This document shows positions 33,775 to 44,104 of a DNA stretch of 64,000 nucleotides, piece after piece. The DNA comes from Drosophila miranda. Its lineage: Eukaryota; Arthropoda; Insecta; Diptera; Drosophilidae. The position numbers and the translations under genes were made by a program. The notes beneath the pieces were generated by a model. The model saw only the letters and a list, made by a program, of their open reading frames with translations, did no database searches and was not told the origin of the DNA. The stretch's first letter is position 1. Every line of letters begins with the position of its first letter. The DNA is taken from contig NW_022881603.1 in the NCBI RefSeq assembly GCF_003369915.1, positions 26,830,264-26,894,263 of the forward strand. Direction: 5' to 3'.

Positions 33775-34887
33775 TATACCCGATACTCAAAATGAGTATT
33801 GGGGTATATTAGATTTGTGGTAAAAGTGGATGTGTGTAACGTCCAGAAGGAATCGTTTCCGACCCCATAAAGTATATATATTCTTGATCAGCATCAATAG
33901 CCGAGTCGATTGAGCCCTGTCTGTCTGTCCGTCCGTCCGTCCGTCCGTCCGTCCGTCCGTCCGTCCGTCCGTCCCCTTCAGCGCCTAGTGCTCAAAGACT
34001 ATAGGAGCTAGAGCAACGATGTTTTGGATCCAGACATCTGTCACTGCTACAAAAATATTTCAAAACTTTGCCCGGCTCACTTCCGCCCCACAAAGGACGA
34101 AAATCTGTGGCATCCACATTTTTAAAGATACGATAAAACCAAAAATGCAGAATCGTAGAGGATGACTATATGTTCTAGAGTGTAAAACCTCAACCAGATC
34201 ATATAATTATTATAGCCAGAATCAAGAAAACAATTTCATTCTTTCTCGCTCTGTCTCTCTCTAACACACAGGTTTCATGGTCGGCTTTGCCAATTGAAAA
34301 ATATGAGTTCAAGGATCTCAGAACCTATAAGAGCCAGAGCAACCAAATTTGGTATCCACACTCCTGTGATATCTGACCTTGACCGTTTCTTGTCCAAATT
34401 TCGCCACACCCCCTTCCGCCCCCGCAAAGGACGAAAATCTGGGGCATCCACAAATCTCAGAGACTATTAAGGCTAGAGTAACCAAATTTGGTATCCGCAC
34501 TTCTGTTAGATCTCACTATAAAACGTATATCTCAGAATTTCGCCCCACCCCCTTCCGCCCCCACAAAGAACGAAAATCTGTTGCATCCACAATATTGCAC
34601 ATTCGAGAAAACTAAAAACGCAGAATCATAGATAATGACTATATCTATCAGATTGCTGAATCTGGATCAGATCGGATCATTTTTGTAGCCAAAAGCAAGA
34701 AATCAATTTGCAGTGGCCACGCAGCGCCCGACGTCACGCTCAGACTGATTTTCTGTCTCTCTCGCACGCACTCTTTGTCGTGTGGTTCAATATTAGCGGC
34801 GTCTGCCGGAGGAGAGCCATACTGACTTAGTATCGGGTATAACTGTAGAGTTGCGGTGTACGCAGCAACTCACAACGTTCCCCCTCG
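33775..34887 (+). mobile_element. DINE-1/ISY-type Helitron, complete, third of the array
   Basis: About 1.11 kb with a long (CCGT)n tract at about 33931-33975. Tail reads TGTAGAGTTGCGGTGTACGC, one change in the hairpin. LTR sequence (TGTATGATCGTGATATTTTG) resumes right after. Confidence 0.9.
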
Positions 34888-35458
34888 TTTTTTTGTATGA
34901 TCGTGATATTTTGTATAATTGTGGGTCGGACGGGTGTAGATGTGTGAAATGTGGTGATGTTATGTGATGTGTTATGAATGAGGGTATAGATGCGTGGGTT
35001 GTGTGTGGATGTGTGTGGATGAAGGTGGGTGTGTGTGAATCGTGTGTGTGTATTTCTGCCTTGAAGTCCGGATCCTCTCCCCGGGGGTGGTTGGTGTGTG
35101 GGGACAGAAACGTGTCTCCAGTCGGTGCTCCGCTGACGGTTCCGGAGCACCGGCACCAGTTTTCCGGCCAGGCCAGTACCGGGATGCTGCTGCCGATGTC
35201 CGCCGCTTCTGCTGATGTTGATGCCTGCCGCTGATGTCTTGGTGGGATCGTTATCTCCACGATCTCCAATTTTTCTTTCAGGGCACGTGCGGCCTCCACT
35301 ATTCTCCACCCGGAAACTTTTTTTTTCTTCTTCCTCGCCCCGTTTCCTTTTCTCCCACGCAACTCTGCCACTGCTTCCCAGGATCCACTATAGATGCCGC
35401 TGTCTCTTTCTTCTCCAGCCCTGATACCTATCGGCTCTCTCCAAAACCGCCCATTACA

Positions 35459-35720
35459 ATCTTTCACCTGAGCTGCGCTAAAATTATTAAATTTTCATTA
35501 TTTTCGGTGGATTATTCAAATACACCGTTGGCTTATAATGGGTTAATCGTGCTCCGTCAAGGATTGGAAACCTTATTCCTCGATTATGATATTACGGCGA
35601 ATATTACTAGGTAGATAGATCTCTCAGCCCTGCCAACATTATTTTATCCGATTAATTAACCTATTTTCTACTTTACTAGCTAATTTTAAACACTGGCATT
35701 TATTGGATTTCTATATACTT
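35459..35720. repeat. Right half of the old dispersed repeat split by the LTR insertion
   Basis: Resembles the reverse complement of about 57885-58110 (ACCTGAGCTGCGCTAAAATTATT, CTCCGTCAAGGAT, CCTCGATTATGATATT, CTCAGCCCTGCC). Joined to 6270-6400 it restores one continuous repeat. The sequence from 35720 to 36332 holds no gene I can see; a minus-strand AATAAA at 35992-35997 could serve transporter B. Confidence 0.65.
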
Positions 35721-36332
35721 TGAAAATGAAATTTAATAGATTGATGAAACTGACATTACATACCGATATACCGTGGCTTTAACGGTCACACTTTGCTCAT
35801 CTATCGATAATCAACAGTGGGCGCCCAATTCAAATTCGATTCAGTGTTTAAATGAAACAACATTAATTTCGGTATGATTTGACTTTGTTTCAGCTTCGAC
35901 TTGAGCTGTTTTATTAAATGGCTTTGAATGTCTTCATTGATTTTTTTTGCCTTTTTAGTTCACTTTTCGTGCATCACAAGTTGGTATCAAGTTTATTCCT
36001 AGCTTAAATACTAAACATAACAATTTCTAGAGTTTGTTTTTAGCAGCAAATACAACTATGTTCTGGGCTACTTCCCTATTTACACTAAACTCTTTTTCTC
36101 GTGTTGCAAGTTTAATTGGATTTTAGCTTTAGATTATGTACATTATGGAAAAATACTGCAAACAATAATTTACGCCGCCTTAGAACTAAACAATTATCGT
36201 ATAATATCGCTAATGGAAGCACTCGATCGTCATTATGGTCTTGTTCCTAACTAATTGACTACGACTAAAACTATGAAACAACAGCTATGACTTTATCATG
36301 CCATGCCCCTATCATGTGGTGGTTATCCAGAT

Positions 36333-39300
36333 TTAGCGCTTGTCTTGGACATTCGGCGACAGTGGCACTCCCTGCTCCACATCGTCCACCGTCTGCTCTG
36401 GCGAGTCCCACCACTGGACCTCCGTTCGTCCGAAGACCACGAAGAGCAGGTTGCCGATGAAGTAGGCGGCGGCGGCCAGGAAAAACACCACACGCCAGTC
36501 ATTTACATTTTTCTGTGGAAGATATCAGAGTTAGCGAGAAACTCGAGGAACATCTGCCAAGACTACACTTACCGGATCTTGGACGATCTGACCGACAACA
36601 AGAGGCGCAATGCCGCTCATGATGTTGGCCGCCCCATTCGTGAGGCCCATCAGGGTGCCGGCATAGTTGGGCGACAGATCGATGTGGTTTACCTGGAAGC
36701 CCAGGTAGGTGGCAGCGCTGATGCCCACGGTGAGGGTAAGCAGGACCACGGCCAGTAGGTTATCCTCCTTCGGCACGTAGCCCAGGGCAATGAGTGAGCA
36801 CATGGGTATCCAATGGCCGATGCTGTTGAAGAACTTGCGGTTAAAGGACAGCGACAACGACTTGTTCCTCTGCAGCACCTTGGACAGCCAAACGAAGAAG
36901 AAGCTGAGCAGCAGCATCACAGCGTAGGGCAGGGAGGAGAGCAGAGCGCTCTCCTTGATGTCAATGCCATAGATGTTCTTCATGTAGCTGGGGATCTGGG
37001 TGAGCAGCGTCCAGAAGCCGAACATGTGCGTGCTGTGCACCACCAGCAGCGATAGGAACGGCATCGAGGTAAAGATGGGTATCCAGGGAGTCGGCGCCAG
37101 GTTATCTGCCGACTGCATCTTACCATCGCTGCGCGACTCCTCGATAAACTTGAGCTCCTCCGGCGAGATGAAGCGGTGCTCCTCCGGCGTGCTGGACGAG
37201 AACACGTACCAGAAGACGATCCACACGAAGCCGCAGGCTCCACCCAAGTAGAAGATACTCGGCCATCCCATGAAGGAGTCGGCAATGAATCCACTCGTGG
37301 CCAGCATCACCACCGCTCCGAATTGTGCGCCCGAATAGCAGATGGTTCCCAGCATGCCACGTTCGTTGGCCGGCGACCACTTTGAGAGCAGGGCATGCGT
37401 GGCCGGGTGCACTGCGCCCTGGGTAAGACCCATCGTGAAGCGAACCGCACACAGAGCCGTCCAGCCGCCGAGTTTGAGGGAGAGCGGTGAGATGATGGTC
37501 AGGATACCGGCGGCTGCCAGACCAGCGAGCAGCAGCATCTTGGCCCCATACCGCTGGGCAATGTAACCGCCAGGCACCTGGGTGACAATGTAGCCCCAGA
37601 AGAAGCTGCTAAGCATGTACGACTTCTGGCTTTCGGTGAACTGAAAGTACTGCAGGCGGAAGTGGGAGGGTAAGCGAGTGTCTGACTTGGCTGGTTCTCG
37701 TGTCTTACCTCAGCATCGAATAGGTCAAAATCGTCGCTATCGACGTCAGGCGTAGCGGTGGCAGTTTCAGTCTCAGTGGCATTCCTAGACTGCGGCTCGG
37801 TCATGGCCACCAGAGCCACGCTGAGGTTCACCCGCCAGGCGTAGCACATTGCCAGGCAGAAGAAGCAGAGGATGCATTGAACATGCCTCACGCCGAAGAA
37901 TTTCTCTGCAAAAGAAAAGTGTTGGATTTGAGATTAGCTAAAGGTACACATACCCTGGAATGAATGATGAATGGGATGAATTTCGCTCTGATTAAGCACA
38001 TGCGCCTGCGCAGACGCTCACTCTCCCAATCTTCCAATCTCCCACTCTCTCCCTCAACAGGTGAAAACGTGTGTGGCTATGCTCTTATCAATAGACGCCT
38101 CTCTCTTTTCGCTGCGGTTCTCTTTGCTGCTCCCAAAACTGGTAGCCATGTACATAAGTATGTGGGGCGCGTTTATTTATAAAAGACTTTGACTATGTCA
38201 AAATCTTGTTCGTGCACGCACAGACATGCACAGACACGCTCACTCTCGCTCGCACAGACCCCCACACACATGTACACACGCCCACTATGAACAGCGTTGG
38301 CTGCGAATATTAAGAGACGAGACCTGGGCGAATGCGAAGCATGCATGTCGTTGTAAGCGTATAAAATGCAACATAGGAATAACATGAATCTGCTGTACGG
38401 TGCTGTACATGTGGCCCAAAGCGCAACACTCTGAGTATCTCTGCGGCTGCCTTGTCACACTACCTGTTTGAGGCCGAACGGCAGTCGCCCGATCCTCACT
38501 TAACCAAACGAACACCTATGCCGATGCATCCCAGAGAAAACATGATTTGGTAGTTTATTTATTGGTTGCTTGCTCTACCTTACGCGGATTTTTGTAGCAC
38601 CGCACCCCACCGAACCGCACACATTTTGCAACAGTGCAACAGGCAACCTTGCAACGCGGCCTTACAAGGCGTTTGGGTCTATTGAACTCCAGTTGGAACT
38701 CCAGTCCAGTCCGATGCCGATTCGGAGCCAGCTTAAAGTCCAAACTTATAATTGCTTGTTCTACCAAATAATTTTCCCCATTCGGATGGATGATTGTTCG
38801 ATGACGTCCGAAACGCACAAACATATGTACATACAGGCGTCAGCCGAAGGAAAGGAGCAGAGGCTGTGGGCCTGCTCAATCCTTCCACTGTTCCAGCCAG
38901 CCAAAGTCGGAAAGGGCGCAGCCAAGGCCCCCAACAAGCGGCAACGCTCAGCGGAGGACCCCGCAAAATCACGAACCGGTCGTTCGCTGAGGTGGCGAGG
39001 GGCAAGACCCTGATCGGTGTCCTGGACAGGGGCGCCGAGGACGGCCATGTCCCTCGCGATAAGTGGCACCTGGTGGAGAACGAGCTCCAGGACCGGTTCC
39101 TACTGGAACTGGAGGAGAACGGCGGACCACCGCCAAAGTGTGATGACGCAGGGTGGCATCAAGGCAAGGTGAAAGCCATCGCCTGCCAAGACGCTCGCTC
39201 TGCGGCCCTCTACATGAAGGCGGTGGCGGCCCTAAAAGAGGTCTATCCAGGGGCGAAACTGGAGGCGGTGAAGGGGGAAGATGTCCCTAGTCGCCCGAGA

Positions 39301-42300
39301 GCCAGAGCGTGGGTCTCGGCTAAGCCTGCAGAGCATGAGAAGATCCTCAGGTTACTGCAGGTATGCAACCCCCACCTTCCTACAGCCGATTGGAAGGTGG
39401 CAAAGGTGGAGGATATCCAAGGGCAGAGGCGCCAGATTATCCTCGTCCTAAATGAGGAATCCATTGATCTCCTCGCAAAGTCGGACGGTGTAGTGGATTA
39501 TGGCTACAAGAAGGTCACCATATCCCCTTACAAGTCCGATCGCAAGGGCAGGCAAGCGGAGGTCGAGCCAGACCCGGAGCTGCCGGAGATCCCGAAGGAG
39601 GGGGCCTCGTGCGAGTAAGACAACCCGGCGTCAAATGCGGCGTCCATGATGTCGGACGACATCTTGGACGACTACGCGTTCGACGAGAGCGACCTAGCCA
39701 GAGGTCTCAGCCACATCGTTGTCGGGGAGGAGCCGGAGTCCCCTGACAGCGATCTAGAAGCAACAATGGTGGAGGCGAGCCTCAGGAATGTCGTTGACGC
39801 TCCTGCAGATAAACCTCCACCATTGTAAGGCAGCATGCGCTGCTCTACTGCTCCACCTGGCCAATGGTGGAGCCGACATAGTCCTCATTCAGGAGCCCTG
39901 GATCCTCGGAAACAGGGTCTCCGGTCTGAGGACTTCTGACTACAAGCTATATGTAGCTGAAACCGCAGGTAAAATTCGTACCTGCATTCTTGCAAAAAGA
40001 GAGTTGCACTTATTTCTGCTCCCAAATTTCAGCAGTGAAGACCACACCGCAGTGAGCCTCGAAGGCCAGGAGCGCTCACTGAGGATCTGCTTTGCATACA
40101 TGGGGCATGAACAACCAGACCCCCCTCCCCCCGCGCCTCTCCGGGCTCTAATCGCAGACTGCTCGGCCAAGGACATCGGCCTAATTGTGGGGTGCGATGC
40201 CAATGCACATCACTGTCAGTGGGGAAGCACTGACACAAACGAAAGGGGTGAGTACCTTTTCAGTTACTTACTGACCACTCAGATGGTCTTATTAAACCGG
40301 GGTAGTGATCCCACCTTTATCATTAAAAACCGCAAGGAGGTCCTGGACCTCACGCTTGCCTCTCATGAGATACAGCGTAACATTGTATCCTGGAGGGTCC
40401 TGGAAGAGCACTCCTTCTCGGTACGTGGAAACTGTCTTCTCCTTCTCAGTACCGAAGCCAGTCCGATTCCGGAACATCAGGCGGTCAAACTGGACTCGGT
40501 ACTCTGATTACCTCTGTCGTGTTCTCCCTGAGCCCCCATCTGTGGAGGAGTTCTCCACGGAGGCCACGACTCGTCTTCTTAAGATCTTTACCGTCGCCTG
40601 CAATAAGGCGCTCGACAAAGCATGCCCCTCTGGCAAGAACAGAGGCCGGAAGAAACCTGAATGGTGGAATCCGAAACTGGGTGAGCTCCGGAAAGCCTCC
40701 CGGAGACTCTTCAATAAAGCTAAGGCTGAAAACGTTGAGCAAAACTGGGGCGAATACAAGGCCAGTCTGTCAACCTACAACAAAGAACTTATAAATGCCA
40801 AACGCGCCTCCTGGCGTAGGTTCTGCAGCGAAATCGAGAGTAACTCAGAAGCCTCACGCTTGCGCAGAGTTCTCTCGAAGACAACACCCTGGGCTACTTG
40901 AAGAACACCGACCAGTCGTGGACTACGTCCAGCGATGAGTCGCTAAATCTTCTCCTAAATACCCACTTCCCTGGATGCGATGAAAACAGACCCAACTACT
41001 TCGCGCCTCCTTCTGTCGCCTCAAATGCCATCCTGAGACTGCTAAGCCAGGAGAACATTTCCTGGGCGATCAGAAGCTTGAAACCCTACAAGTCCGCGGG
41101 GCCAGACGGCATTTTCCCTGCCCAACTGATTCACGCGGGACATAAAGCCATTAACTGGCTCAAAATAATTTACGAGGGAATCTTCTCCCACGGGTGCATT
41201 CCTGACACCTGACTTCAGACCAAAGTCGTGCCCAAGGCAGGCAAGCCCTCGCACACTGCCCCAAAAGATTTCAGCTCCTGGGCTCCTGGGGCTGATCTCA
41301 GACTCCCAGCATGCCTATCGGAAAGGAAGATCCACCGAAACGGCCCTACACTCGATCACATCGATCATCGAAGCGTCCCTTAATTTTAAGGAGTACACCC
41401 TAGTAGCCTTCCTCGACATAGAAGGCGCCTTTAACAACATCCTTCCGACCGCCATCACGGGCGCACTGACGGATCTGGGCGTTGACTCCAGGACGGTGAG
41501 CCTGATTGATCAGATTCTACAATGCAGGACGGTTGAGGCATCACTGGGGACGTCAACGTGTACCAGATTTGTCAGCAGAGGCACACCGCAGGGCGGAGTC
41601 CTCTCGCCCCTCCTATGGAACGTGGCAGTGAACACACTGCTGCAGGAGATAGAGGGGGGTGGCTGCCGTGTGGTGGCGTACGCGGACGATGTTGCCATAG
41701 CATTCTCCGGAAAATTTCCGCAGACGTTGTGTGAGTGCATGACAAGTACTCTCACGAAAATGTCGAAATGGTCAGACAAATGCGGGTTAGGCGTCAACCC
41801 GTCTAAAACGGAACTGGTGCTTTTCACTAGAAAGTACAAAGTTCCGGTACTGATTCCCCCAAGACTATGTGGGGAAACGCTAGTCTTCAGCAACAACGCC
41901 AAGTATCTTGGCCTAATCCTCGATAAAAAGCTCGAATGGAAATTGAGCATAGAGCATAGAGTAAAGAAGGCCACAGTGGCCCTCTATACTTGCAGGAAAG
42001 CCATCGGACTAAAATGGGGAATGACCCCCTCTATAGTTCGGTGGCTCTACACCGCCATCATACGACCAATCATGCTCTATGGAGTGGTGGTATGTTGGCC
42101 AGCCTTGGACAGAAGGACATGCCTCAATAAACTCAGCAGAGTTCAACGCATGGCAGAGCTATGCATAACTGGCGGGCTACGCACTACTCCAGGGGAAGCC
42201 CTGGATACTGTGCTGGACCTCCTCCCTGTGGATCTCATGGGAAAGAAGGTGGCAACACTTTCCGCCCTCAGAATGAGAGAAGCCAGACTGTGGAAAGCAT

Positions 42301-44104
42301 CCGCGGTTGGGCACTCGGGAATCCTGATGAGACTCCCGCAATTACCAGAGAGGACAGATTACTGTATCCCTAGTGATCACCTCTCGACGCCCTTCCAGGT
42401 ATCAATCCCACCTAGGGAGGACTGGGAGATGGGCGAACCAGGACCTGCAAATGCGGTCCACTTCTACACTGATGGCTCAAAGCTAGACGGCCGCGTGGGA
42501 GGCGGAGTCTACTGCAGCGAGCTGAACATCAGTCATTGCTTCAGGCTCCCGGATCACTGTAGTGTGTTCCAAGCGGAGGTTGAAGCCATCAAGGAGGCCA
42601 TTTCGATCGTCTCCAAACTACTTCTAGATACGCACTTAGTGTGCGTCTTCTCGGACAGCCAAGCAGCTATCAAAGCTCTAGGCTCAATATCGTCGAACTC
42701 AGCGACTGTAAATGACTGCCGCAGGTCTCTGCACGAGATCGCAGAGAAGTTAGATCTCTTCCTTATATGGGTCCCCGGCCACAGGGACATCGAGGGGGTA
42801 CTACGATTCCTCTCCTATCGGAGAGGGAGCAAGTAGCGATGCCCTTGGCTACGTGCAGGCTCCTAACGCACGAATTGTTCGAGCAAAATGCCAATTGGAG
42901 ATGGCAGCAAACCGTTTCCTGTAAAGTCTCAAGATTGATATGGCCATATCGATCGAAGAAGCGCTCAGCAGAGCTGTATAAACTCAGCAGAGCACAGTGC
43001 TCTGCAGTTACTAGAGCCATTACGGGACACTGGCAGATCGGCACTCACGCCTCTAGACTGTCAATCCCTCATAAAGACTTCTGCAGGAGTTGTCGCGACG
43101 AGGAGGAGGAGGAATCGGTCCCCCACTTCTTCTGCCACTTCCCAGCCCTTGAAAATCGTCGTCTTCGTATTCTCTTTTTTTTTCATGTGTATTCTCGGGG
43201 CCGCTTTCCTCACGGACATTTCGGACCTGTCCGTAATCAAACCAGGGACCTTGTCCAAATACATCCAAGCCACCGGATGGGACTGCCCTTAACCTGCAGT
43301 AGTATGCTCTCACGGTTTGGGCAACGCGAAGGGGCACATGCCCATGCGGCAACACAACCGACCTTTTATAGGTCCAAGTGAGCTTGGGGGCGGGTGGCTC
43401 TTATCCCCCCCTCCCGGCTACCGCCTTAACCTAACCTAACCTACATATGTATGTATGTATGTACTTTGGGGTCTGCCCACTTTTACCACAAATCTAATAT
43501 ACCCCAATACTCATTTTGAGTATCGGGTATAAAAATAGTAAATACTTAATGAGGGAAAATCCGACATTTTTATAATATTTATTATTATATTTTAGAGTTG
43601 AGCGAAATGAGAGGGAAGTGCTCGGATTCTTTGTGCGAAGGATGGCGGTTGCAGTCGATCGCTGCAGTGGAGGTCGTCTATGTACATATATCTGACTGTA
43701 TATGCAATATAAATATATACTCGTACTGCATAATTATATCTGAACTCAACGCGGGCAACGACGCTTCCAGTCATCTGCAGTCGAGAGATAGAAATGTATC
43801 TGGAAATGGCAATCCGCAACTTCTGTGGAGCGAACACGACAGCGATCAGATCGTGTGGGATTGAGTACGAGTATCTCCACGTCTGTTAGAGAACTAATTA
43901 AGCAATTTCCGGCAACAGGCCGCTGTCCGAGCTCGGAACATGCCAGGCGCCAGGCCCCAGGCCCGCCACACGAGCGACTTATATAAGACACGTGCCTGGA
44001 GATCTCAGTGGAAATAGGAATGGCAATGGGATCTGTATCGTTGGATTGCACTTACCGTTGGCGTATTTACCTCCTGTTTTCACCATTGTCAGAGCGGTGG
44101 TCAT
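36333..44104 (-). CDS. SLC17 (sodium/phosphate or sialin-type) MFS transporter B, intact
   Basis: Four exons on the minus strand: 44104-44056 (ATG, MTTALTMVKTGGKYAN; donor ACG|GTAAGTG), 37905-37709, 37649-36573 and 36512-36333 (TAA). Phases agree and the total is 1,503 bp, 500 residues, the usual size for the family. It shows about twelve membrane segments, an N-glycosylation-type luminal loop after the first, SSFFWGYIVTQVPGGYIAQRYG, the loop KWSPANERG, and VNHIDLSPNYAGTLMGLTNG. Such proteins move inorganic phosphate or organic anions with sodium or protons; the substrate cannot be read here. It is the tandem paralogue of transporter A, about half the residues looking the same. Exon 1 was placed by phase, start codon and donor fit across an intron of about 6.15 kb that contains a LINE. 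Insect l(2)08717-like transporters are a plausible orthologue, from memory only. Confidence 0.88.
37906..38829. other. Intron 1 of transporter B, segment before the LINE
   Basis: No gene seen. It holds CT-rich and CA-rich stretches (about 38022-38060, 38217-38285). Open frames here are short and not conserved-looking. Confidence 0.5.
38837..39618 (+). pseudogene. LINE ORF1 protein (DUF4780-like), N-terminus missing
   Basis: Frame runs from the 5' boundary to TAA at 39616-39618 (about 260 aa). It includes RSFAEVARGKTLIGVLDRG, a conserved middle part (WHQGKVKAIACQDARSAALY) and VVDYGYKKVTISPYK, typical of ORF1 in LOA-group elements, an RNA-binding chaperone role. No start codon belonging to the element is seen, in line with 5' truncation. 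A short acidic frame (39646-39828) lies between ORF1 and ORF2. Confidence 0.65.
39788..43381 (+). pseudogene. LINE ORF2: endonuclease, reverse transcriptase, RNase H (frameshifted)
   Basis: Segments in different frames: 39788-40507 endonuclease (LQINLHHCKAACAALL, IQEPWI, GCDANAHHCQWGS); about 40460-40901; 40898-41212 (SLKPYKSAGPDGI), which ends in TGA; about 41290-42836 reverse transcriptase (FLDIEGAFNNI, GTPQGGVLSPLLWN, YADD at about 41680) and RNase H (FYTDGSKLDGRVGGG, SDSQAAIKAL, WVPGHRDIEG); 42767-43381 C-terminal finger (CRSCRDEEEEESVPHFFCHF). At least three shifts, one in-frame stop, and a gap between fingers and palm near 41270. In life this enzyme nicks DNA and reverse transcribes its RNA; this copy cannot. 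Confidence 0.85.
43477..43531 (-). mobile_element. DINE-1/ISY-type Helitron, 5'-end fragment
   Basis: Reverse complement of the family start, from CCACTTTTACCACAAATC to GAGTATCGGGTATA. It lies just beyond the LINE and may come from an older insertion cut by other events. Confidence 0.85.
43532..44055. other. Intron 1 of transporter B, segment after the LINE
   Basis: No gene seen. The donor side of the intron (GTAAGTG on the minus strand) ends at 44055. Confidence 0.5.

Larger units (their letters stand above)
30366..35458 (-). mobile_element. Second LTR of the original gag-only insertion, broken by several Helitrons
   Basis: LTR pieces are 30366-30811, 31910-32010 and 34888-35458; the rest is Helitron DNA. 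It starts TGTTATGTTATCC and ends CCCATTACA. The target duplication ATCT follows at 35459-35462 and pairs with ATCT at 6397-6400, making this the far end of the insertion that begins in copy 1. Confidence 0.85.
38830..43442 (+). mobile_element. LOA/Trim-like non-LTR retrotransposon (LINE), 5' truncated and inactivated
   Basis: About 4.6 kb inside intron 1 of transporter B, opposite to the gene. It encodes an ORF1 protein, an AP endonuclease, a reverse transcriptase, an RNase H and a C-terminal CCHC-like finger, the layout of the I/LOA group. The 3' end is CTTAACCTAACCTAACCTA. ACATATGTA flanks both ends (38821-38829, 43443-43451) and may be the target duplication, though the sequence is low complexity. 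Frames are broken in several places, so it is dead. Confidence 0.85.
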
